From Byssothecium circinans (Eukaryota > Ascomycota > Dothideomycetes > Pleosporales > Massarinaceae), in assembly GCA_010015675.1 (NCBI GenBank), contig ML977045.1, forward strand, positions 58,102-122,101: a stretch of DNA of 64,000 nucleotides, in the 5' to 3' direction. Below are positions 55,559-64,000 of the stretch, one piece after another. The translations under genes and the position numbers were made by a program. Below the pieces are notes generated by a model that was given only the letters and a program-made list of their open reading frames with translations, did not search any database and had not been told where the DNA came from. The stretch's first letter is position 1, and each line of letters opens with the position of its first letter.

Positions 55559-58142
55559 TTACGCATTTAGGTCCGGCTGTTTCCTCCCTTTGCGTGAAAC
55601 CTTCAGATAAGCGTCCACTCTTTCCATGATACCTCTCTTCTTCTCCTTGCCTTCGTTCTGGTCCTTATCCTCATCCTCGTCTGTGATTCGGCTGCCAGTC
55701 TTCCTTGAAAATGAGAAACAAACGCCTCTCTTGGTCTTTCCGTCCCCGTCATCATTCTTGTCCATTCGACGCAGGTATATGGAAGCTAGCCAAACAAGGC
55801 TGGCGGTCAATGCGAAAGTTATAACTTCGCTGCTGACTACTTTGGGTTAGAAACAATGGGCAAGAGACAGGGTTCCAGTCAACTCACGGAAGATCCCGCC
55901 CAATTTACTGCTGTCATAGACGCCATCCAGTCCTTCTATCTGAAGCTTCCCGAAACCTTCGACTTTGAGCGCGAATAGCGCCGTAAGGAACGCGAGGGGC
56001 GCAAAGACGATTGTAACGATCGTGAAACCAATAACGGCTGTACTGAGGATGAGGCTGTGGTGTGCGTCCCTGATGCTAGCAAATGTCCGCTTCAGGTTGA
56101 GCATGTCTTGGATGGCCTTCTCGATTCTATCGGCATCCCCATCAATCTTCGTCACTCGCTGTTTGTATCGCGAAAGAGTTCCGAGTGCTTCGACGACAGG
56201 GGACCAGTATGGTGGCTCGTCAATTGGACTGGGATCTGTGGGATCTGTGGGATTTGTGGGATCTCCGGGATCTAAGGAACGCCGGGGAGGACAGTCGTTG
56301 ACCAGATCCATTAAGATACGTTTGTGTTGCTCGAGGACGGGATCTCGAGGATCTAAGGAACTCCCCGGACGACAATCGTAGAGCAGATTCTCTAAGATAC
56401 GTTCCTGCTCCTCGAGCACGCTTCGTATCATAGCAAGCTCACTGCGGACATCCGATATTACATGGAGGAAGTACTGCTCCTGGTCGAAGTTCAAATTTCT
56501 CTCCTTCATGGCCGTATATTCACGTACTTCTTAGAGAAGATTGACGACGCGGGTCTCGAATAAGTCGAGCGTTGAGGGGTGCTTGACACCATTGGAAGAA
56601 TAACCGTGACCAAAGCCATCAATAAAGCTAGCGATGATGAGACCCAACTGTACATCTGGATACGGTTGAAGAAGGTAATGTTTCAGGGTTCCACAACCCC
56701 TAGCCGAGGCTGAAATGATATGGCCGCCGACTCGCCAGAGCCAAAGTTGCGGTACCATAAGGATTGGCTCGTTCTTCTCAGGAGGACCCTTTGTCTTCCT
56801 CGTCCACTTGTCTTTGCTACGAGAGACAACTTGGTCCTCATTTCGTTCCTTCAATCTATCGCTGGGGAGACCAGGATAGTACGCTTCGTCTAGAGTCCGT
56901 TCAAAATAGACGGGACTCTCACGTCTCTTGAATACCTCCTCCTTGAGTTCTTTGTGTTTGGTCCGGTTATCCTGTTGCCGCTCGAGGGTAGTCAGAGCAA
57001 GGTATGGAAACTGAGAAGATGAGCCAGAGCTAAATTCGAGATAAGGCATGGAGCTTACCACAACAACGTTATATTTGACCGGATTGGAGCCAGTTGTCGT
57101 CCACTGCCAATAACCGGGCTCCCGATACTTCAACAAAGGATCAAGAGATCGGGATGTCGATTCTCGAATCCTGTCGTATAAGAGTTCCTCAATATCGAGA
57201 TTTTCAAACTCAGTTCCAATATCTCTCAGGAGTGCCTGAAACGGTCAGCTGCATAAGAAATGGGATTGTACTTCTCACTAAGATAATCAAGCCCTATGAA
57301 AATTAGCTCCGATCTTTACGCAGCAGCCAGTGTTCCTACTCACGTTGGTATCTGGGACATGGGTCCAGGTCAAACTCTTGGCCCACGCCGATTTGTCGAC
57401 GCCGAATCGGGTTAGGTCCTCTCGCGACCGATGCCGTTGCACTTCTGGTACCACGTAGGTGACGTTTACAGGGCGAATATCTCTTCCTTGGTATATGCAG
57501 GTGTTAATGAATTCCTCTGTGGTCCGTTCGAGCCGTCTGGAGTACTCTCTCCATTCCAACAAGTCTCGAAATTGCCGTATTCTTACAGAATGTCGATATT
57601 TCTGCTCATATTGATCGACCGCTTCCCAGGCTTTGGCTGCATGGGGATCCGCGCCACAGGCTAACAGCATTTCGGTAATGTCCACCCGCCCACGTTGAAT
57701 GGCTCTAGTGAGCAGAAGCTCCCCGGACGGTGGTGCTTTGTTCAGTATGGACTCCAATGGACTGGACCTCAGTTCTTCGCAATCCAAATCAACAAGACGT
57801 TGAAATGACACGAGCAGAAGTGTACTCCGTGCTTGGTCGACCAAGGAATCTCTCTTGCCAAAGAAGAAATCGTCTTTTGAATACACTTTGTCCAGGAAGT
57901 CTCCGAACTCTCCCTCCAATGCCTTTACAGGGTGTGCCTTTAGGCCCCCCAGTAGCTTGTCGAATCGCATTAATGCTTCCCATTCCTTGTTAAGCACCTT
58001 TATTGGGTCCTCGGGATGGTGTTTGCGTATTAGACGTCGAATTTCTGTTAGCTTGATTAGTAAACATGTCATCGCGAACAAGCTATCACGGCGTACCTGG
58101 TTCGATTGCTTCGAGCATCTCTTCATCAATAACAGTCGGCAT
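55559..58142 (-). pseudogene. Ankyrin / CorA-like membrane protein with one in-frame stop
   Basis: Four exons on the minus strand (58142-58097, 58044-57344, 57235-55888, 55839-55559) keep phase throughout and would encode about 791 residues, but TAA at 56533-56531 interrupts exon 3. The frame runs on uninterrupted beyond it. The N-terminal half has an ankyrin-like repeat (LTRAIQRGRVDITEMLLACGA). The middle has TWTHVPDTN, VVVVSSMPYLEF and MVPQLWLWRVGGHIIS, signatures of fungal ankyrin/CorA-like proteins. The C-terminus has a heptad-rich region and two membrane helices (FTIVTIVFAPLAFLTALFAL and VITFALTASLVWLASIYL). A Pro-Thr-Asp repeat and an internal duplication (LENLLYDCRPGSSLDP / LMDLVNDCPPRRSLDP) precede the first helix. 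A single CAA-to-TAA change would explain the stop. The 108-nt intron at 57236-57343 is the least certain junction. Confidence 0.75.
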
Positions 58143-58640
58143 TTTGCTAAAACCGATCAGGTTTGCAAGTCGAACTTGTGATGGGGCCGTGTGAGCGCGG
58201 ATGGACGAGTCACGGTTCGATGGACGCTGTGAGAGTGTTGCGACCGCCACATATGTACGAATGGCGGCGCAAGGCTGTAGTATTGGCCTAACCGATAGGA
58301 TGCGACGGATGAGGCCTGATCCGTGGCGGAACAGGTCTGGCGGAACAGGTCTAGCGTCAGGGTTACTAGCCCGGATCCGTAGCGCAGATGGGGGGAATCC
58401 GTGGGAATAGAAGGGCTAATCCATTCTACAGCAATACGTTCTCCTAACAAATTTTGTATGTAAATATTACTTAGTAGCATTAGGAGCACTAGTCCCCTAT
58501 CTTATAGCTCTACTTTTTATATTAGTAGTAGTTAAGGTAAAGGTAGACTCTTATAGTAATAGAGCTCTACTAAGACGCATAGTTACCTATAGTAATATTA
58601 ATATAACTAAGTACTACTTACTATAAAGAAAATAGTAGCT
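58143..58640. other. Transition from gene island to RIP block
   Basis: The first 300 bases have normal composition and form the upstream region of the ankyrin/CorA-like gene. From about 58,430 the sequence turns abruptly AT-rich with TAG/CTA in excess. No terminal repeat of an element could be fixed at the border. Confidence 0.5.
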
Positions 58641-61600
58641 AAACCTAAGTACTACTATTATTTAAGAAAATTAAAAAAAACTTTTAGTATCTTTATAAGT
58701 ATAAGATATTTATCTATAAGGAGCATACTACTAGTATATAAAATCTAAATATATATCTATATAATTATTATACTATAGTAAGTAAAAAAAAGGAGAAGAT
58801 TATAAAGTACTATAGGTACTAGTAGGTTAAGAAGCTTAAGAATATTAAACTACTACTACTACTAGGTCTACTAATTAAAGAGCTAGAAGAGCTACTTAAT
58901 AGGCTTTAATATACTAAAAAAAATTATAACTTTATTATAATTAATCTAGACAGGCTATAGAGATACTATAAGGGTAAGTACAAGTTACTATAAAAGGGTA
59001 ATATAAGTACGCTTTTTTAAAAAGTTAAGGAATAGACGTTCTTCTAGGCTTATAGGTAGTAGTAATATTTTATTATTAATATAGTAGTTATATTATCTAT
59101 CCTCTAAAAAGTAGCTAACGTTATCTATATAAGGCTAACTAAATAAGAGGTAATAACATAGGCGTATAAAAAGAAAGCGTAAGTTATAGACGCAAAGGCT
59201 ATAAAGACTAATAAGACTAGCTAGTTTAAGTAGATAAGATAGCTAAAGTATCTTATAAAGTAGAATCTAGTATATCTTCTATACTAGATCTAACTACCTA
59301 ATTAGAGTAAAGTAAGGCTATAGTATACTATAAAGCTAGTTAAGCTACTAGTAAAGAGGAGTATAATTAGACTATAGATACGTATATAAGAAATAAGATA
59401 GTAGCTTTAATATATAAAGTAGCAAGAGGTTAATTAATAGCTAATAGCTTAACTATAGAACCTAGAGAGTTAAGCTTACTATACTAGCTATATAGTTAAG
59501 TTTATCTACTACTTTCTATATATTATAGCTAATAAGTAGGTAAGGACAGAATAAAATAGCTATAGTAAAGATAGTGATAGTAATATAGATAGTAAGTAGA
59601 CTAATAAAAAGAATATTTTAGATAATTAGAGTTCTAGGAGTAGTAGTAGTAGAAGTAATAGTAATAGAAATAAAAATAGCTACCTATACTATTAAAGTAG
59701 ATATATAAAAAAGATAGATCTTATAAAAGATATATATAAGCTATTCTACTAGAAGGGCTATTAGAAAGAGCTAGTAGTAGCGCTATAGAAGATACTTAAA
59801 GATAATAATAATAATAATAATAATAATTAGAAACCTTAGCTAGAGGTATTACTTACTCTACTTATATTATTTATCTTTAAGTCTATAGGTAATTAGCTAT
59901 TTAGTAGTAGACTTATTTACTTTCTTACTATATTAGGTATTAATGCTAAGGTAGATTACTTATATATAGTAAAGAACTACTTATATATACTTACTAGTAT
60001 AGTATACTATATAAGAGTGCTTACTATAGAGAAGCTACTTCTAGCAGCGTGCTATACTAAGTAGATAAATAAGGACTAGGAATTCTTCTTATATATAAGA
60101 GAGAAGTATCTAGCTAATAGCTTATATAGTCTAATAAGTAAGGTAATTAGCTTACTAGCATATAGTAAGTATATTATAATAATAGCTAGTAACTTAGATA
60201 ATACGTACTAGGTAAAGGATAAGAAGATCTTCTACTTAAATAGCTAACTAATCTATATTAGCTATTTCTATAAGATAGCTTAGGATATAGTAGCTAAAGC
60301 TAAGTAGATACTATAAAAAGAGCTATTCTAGGTAGTAAAGGCTAAAGATTAGTTTATTATTAAGCTAGAGTAGATTATTAATAACATTACGTTTACCTAA
60401 TAAGGTATATCTTTTATTAAGTAGTATAATAATAGACTTAGGGATAAGCTAAAGTAGATACTAACTTAGGCTAAGTAGAGTAAGTAAAGCTATAGACTTT
60501 AGTTAAGTAATAGTAAGTAAAATATTAAGTAGGTAAAGTAGTACTTATATTAAGTTAACTACTTTTTAATACTATTAATAGTCTATATATATATAACGTC
60601 TAGGTAGCTAGGTTAGAGGTTAAAAGTAATAATAATATAGTATTAGAATAGGCTACTATAGGACTATAATATCTTTATTACAAATAGATAGGTAATAATA
60701 GTAGTCTACTATTATAAGTTATAGTTATAGTAAGATAAGCTAAAGGCAGTACTATGCTTTTTCTTACTATAGCTTAGGTAGGTTATAGTAATATACTTAG
60801 CGTACTTATAGCTATTTTAGGAGTATCTAATAGTATAAGTACTTAGTAGTAGCTTTAGTAACTATATATAGGCTAATAAATAAGGGCTATAGAGATAGAT
60901 TAACTAATATAAGTACTTAAGTAAAAGATAGGTAAGAGACTTAGAGTTAAGCTATATATACTAGACTACTAGTACATAGCTATTAGTATTAGATAGATAG
61001 TAGTTAAAGAGTTATTTAGTAAAAAGTATTAAGATAAAATTAAGAAGATAGAAGAAGCTAAGGTAAATAAGGAGAGAAAAGACTTAGTTAAGCTATAGAG
61101 CACATAGATAATAATAATAAAAGTAAAGAACTATAGTATACTAATAGATATTATTAAGTATTTTAATATACGCTTAATTAAAGCTTTTTAGCTACTTAGT
61201 ACGCTATAGCACTACTTCTTAGAGCTTAAGGGGAGTAAAAGTAAGTAGAAAGAGGTATAGACTAGTAGTAGTAAGGTTAGTAAAGTAAAAAAGAAATAGA
61301 AGTATAGTAGTAGAGATAAGATTAAAAAGGAAAAGCTAGTACTATAGTAGAAAAAGACTTAAATATAAGATAATTAAGATAGAGCTATTAAGAAGGCAAT
61401 ATAATAGGTACTTAGTTAAAAGGAGGTTAGCTTCTAATTGGTCAAGTCGAAGTAGGTACTATACGTAGTACTTAATAGATAAATGCTACTTATTATTATA
61501 CTTCTAATAGGTAGAAGTAAGAGCCTACTACTTAGTATACCAGCTTACTTAAAGGGCGCTAGGATAATAGTTATAGTAGTACTATATTAAGTACTTATTA

Positions 61601-62380
61601 AAGACTTAGTAGGCTATATATAAAAGTATAGTATTAACTATATAAAGTAGAAGTATAGTAAGAGTAACCTAGTAGCTATAGTAGTAGTTAGCGTAGATAT
61701 AGTAGGCAATATAATAAGTAATAAAAACTTCTTAGGCTATATAAATATACTAAGTAGTAAAGGGCTACTAAAGTAGGTAGTAGTAAATAAGAGTTATGTT
61801 ATCTTTATATTAAGCAACTAGTAGCTAAAGCTAAAGATATTAAAGAATCTCTAACTACTACTATACTTAATAGTATTACTTATAGTAATACTCCTACTAG
61901 TATAAGAGGTAGAGCTATATAGTAGTATACTAATATAGTATATAATATACGTCTAAGTAAGTATAGTATAGCTAAATACTTAGTATTTTATATTATAGTA
62001 TAAGCCTAGTAAGTTATAAGAGATAGCTATCATAGTAGGTTAGTAATAGTAGTAGCTACTATAGGATAAGAGATAAAAAAGGGTTATATACTATTATAGT
62101 AAGAAGTAGTATAAGGATATAGTAGAGGTACTAAGATATATATACTATTACGCTAGTATCCCTAACTAGGTAGAGTAGCTAGAGTAGTAGCTTAAGAATA
62201 GAGGGCTTATAGTAGCTATATTAGTACTAAGGATAGAAGTAAACTTTCCTAGGGTAGTATATATACTATATATAGGGATACTATAGAGTATAATTAACTA
62301 TATGTAAAAAGTAGGTATAAAGGACAAGCTAGTAAGTAGGTAGATTTAGTAATCTTAGTAAAGCATAGTAAAGTAGAGTA
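58640..62380 (+). pseudogene. RIP-destroyed RecQ-like helicase element (OrsD/DUF3505-type N-terminus)
   Basis: Read on the plus strand with TAG/TAA taken as lost Gln/Trp, the region follows one long protein. An N-terminal part recalls the DUF3505/OrsD C2H2 region (VKEQTFFQAY-like near 59,020). A middle part includes KSIGNQLFSSRLIYFLTILG (59,880) and LLAYSKYIIIIASNLDN (60,150). The helicase core follows, with a Walker A-like KSLLLSIPAYLKGARI (61,510), a VVVNKSYVIF-type relic of a DECH box (61,770) and VNFPRVVYILYIG (62,240), the motif V/VI area. This matches the repetitive fungal RecQ-like helicases that occur in many copies per genome. Nearly every CpA/TpG site has been converted, so it is fully dead. 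Confidence 0.65.
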
Positions 62381-62630
62381 GATAATATAGTAAAAAAATA
62401 AGAACTTAGATATATAGGCAATAGGTATATTCTTAATTAGTAGTAGGTATTAATAAGGGCTAATAAGTAGCTACTTAGATAGTAAGAAGGTAGCGTATAA
62501 TAATATTAAGTTAGCTAGATATAATAGGTGCAAGGAGGGCGTCTATAAGTAGTAGGATTTATAGGGGGAGGTAAGTATAGAGTAAAAGTAGGTTTAAAGG
62601 GTAATAAAAGAGATATAAGGGGGGTGTATA

Positions 62631-62657
62631 ATTTTGCGGAGCGAGGAACGAGCGTAG
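62631..62657 (+). repeat. 27-bp motif, second copy
   Basis: Exact copy of 46975-47001 (core GCGGAGCGAGGAACGAGCG), placed at the 3' end of the decayed helicase element, where GC content rises again. It may be the conserved terminus of an element. Confidence 0.7.
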
Positions 62658-62968
62658 CAAATCTACAATCCAAATCGCGCCTGAGGGCTTCTAAAAAATC
62701 GCATTTTGACGTACTTCTACCTATTGAATTTCATTGCTGATTTTTCTATATATGCTAAAAACTGTACCCTTGATAGTTCTACTAATAGCAGCCTATATTT
62801 AATTCGTTGTAATAGGTATGAGTGGATAAAACAGTGTTTTTTAAATGATATTCTTCGGAATCACGACTAATACGCGTGTCGCGTGTCCTATATTAGGCAG
62901 TAAAATAGGGGCTTAGGGTCTAAAAGCTGCTTGCGCCACTTTATCTACCAGCCACTGCATGCGGCAAC

Positions 62969-64000
62969 ATGACTAAACCCTATTTTGTGAAGAAAAATTC
63001 ACTACACTATAGGCCTAATACCTCGCAACACTACCTAATACTACTTCCCTCCATCCACGTACCCTTACACGTTATTATGGATATTCCATACTGCAATCGC
63101 TGCAACGCACCTCTTACGCCTGGCGTTAATCAATTTCACAATAATAAATGGAAGAAGAACTGTCAGGCTTGCCTTACAGTTACTCAGAGTTATAAACGGC
63201 GAGCAAATACGTTAGAGCATAAAGCTGCACCCCCTACAAAGTATCACGTAATGCTAACGTTAGACTCTAGTCCTTTGTCTAGTATTCTCCGTACTCTAAC
63301 GCTAGTCCAACCTTAATCTGTACTAACGTTTATACTGTATACGCTAACTGCACCAGGGACTCCACTCGAGCAGCAGCTTCTTCGTGCGGCTGGTATTAGT
63401 CTTAGTATCAGGCCACCATCTTAGTCTTCAAATACATCGCTATTACCTTACCTATCCTAACTTCCCCTATTAGCACCGCTAAGCGCTATGACTCCTATTA
63501 AACCCCTATTATCGTTATAAACGCTTTCCAGTCAACTATTACCATGGATGGCCGCGATACATTCTACATCGCAGCCATGGTATTCATAACAGTAAGGGGA
63601 GAGTGTTTTATGGAATACCCCTCTATCTTCAGTGCAATCACGCGATACTTGCTCTAGTATTAGTCCTGGTATTAGTCGTACAACCTACACAGCAGCTAAG
63701 TCTAAAGAACATGTGGTTAATAAGTTAGATGATAGTATAGTAGTAGCTAAGTCTTAAGAACATGTAGTTAATAAGTTTAATAATAGTGTAGATAGAGAGA
63801 TACTTATAGAGGCGGAAGAGAATATATATGACTTCCCTCTAGAAGAGCCCCCATTATGAATTCAAGATGACAGTTCCCATCTTTCTGATCCTGCATTATC
63901 TAATCAAGATAAAACGTATATCTCTACGTTTTATAACGCACTTAAGAAAGAAGAGATAGAGACGTGTACAATTTGCAACTATCGTTAGTTTCACCTAAAC
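62969..64000 (+). mobile_element. Start of a Helitron-like element, RIP-damaged, runs off the window
   Basis: An ATG at 63077 opens a Cys4 zinc-ribbon-like stretch (YCNRCNAPLTPG...KNCQACL) in a frame ending at 63316. Further right, broken by TAG/TAA, the frame gives EENIYDFPLEEPP, then LSNQDKTYISTFYNALKKEE and a CTIC pair. An LSxxDxxxIxxFxxxL segment followed by CxxC is how the N-terminal region of fungal Helitron helicases usually reads. The catalytic Rep and helicase parts would lie beyond 64,000 and cannot be checked. The small Cys4 ORF could also belong to a different element. Confidence 0.4.
63695..63796 (+). repeat. Two tandem copies of a 51-bp unit
   Basis: GCTAAGTCTAAAGAACATGT begins the first copy (63695) and a variant begins the second (63746). 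The period is 17 codons, so the repeat adds a 17-residue duplicate (AKSKEHVVNK...) without shifting the frame. It lies in the putative Helitron N-terminal coding region. Confidence 0.7.

Noticed and set aside
1..64000. CRISPR arrays, tRNA or rRNA genes
   Set aside because: No regularly spaced short repeats and no cloverleaf or rRNA-like sequence seen on either strand; the organism type also makes CRISPR implausible.

Overview
The window reads as nuclear DNA of a filamentous ascomycete (Pezizomycotina, probably Dothideomycetes; the class is inferred). Genes carry 44-108 nt GT...AG introns, the families are typically fungal (highly reducing PKS, BBE oxidases, P450s, SAT4/rhodopsin-domain membrane proteins, BTB, ankyrin/CorA-like), and the repeats carry the CpA-to-TpA decay of repeat-induced point mutation (RIP). 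One 80-base assembly gap lies at 401-480. No tRNA, rRNA or CRISPR array was recognised.

Layout. Positions 1-12,580 form a RIP-degraded block. It holds a complete but dead Copia retrotransposon (257-6594, minus; matching LTRs, 5-bp target duplication, initiator-Met half-tRNA primer site), an unidentified decayed stretch, a decayed histone-H3-like gene (8571-9316), a truncated pogo/Fot1 transposase tail, and a pogo/Fot1 element with TIRs (10464-12579). Positions 13,738-58,142 form a gene island of normal composition. From left to right it holds a frameshifted aspartic protease, an ABM-domain protein, a 2EXR/F-box-like protein, a secreted CE1 esterase, a dead rhodopsin-domain gene, a P450, a BBE-type FAD oxidase, a rhodopsin-domain gene, a large HR-PKS, a small Cys-rich protein, a DUF7924-like protein, a deaminase-MYND fusion, another rhodopsin-domain gene, an APC permease, a second P450, a BTB protein and an ankyrin/CorA-like gene with one in-frame stop. 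Three TA-flanked MITEs and a 200-bp repeat pair lie between them. Positions 58,450-64,000 form a second RIP block, with a decayed RecQ-like helicase element and the start of a Helitron-like element running off the right edge.

The P450 (24143-25973), BBE oxidase (26595-28247) and HR-PKS (33031-40418) look like the core of a polyketide gene cluster. The PKS has intact KS, AT, DH, KR and ACP motifs but degenerate methyltransferase and enoylreductase regions. That predicts an unmethylated polyene-type chain unless a partner enzyme supplies those steps, with the P450 and flavin oxidase tailoring it. No cluster transcription factor or trans-ER is visible. The most unusual items are the H3-like histone remnant among transposons, the OTT_1508-like deaminase fused to a MYND finger, and the sharply bounded RIP blocks around a metabolite gene island.
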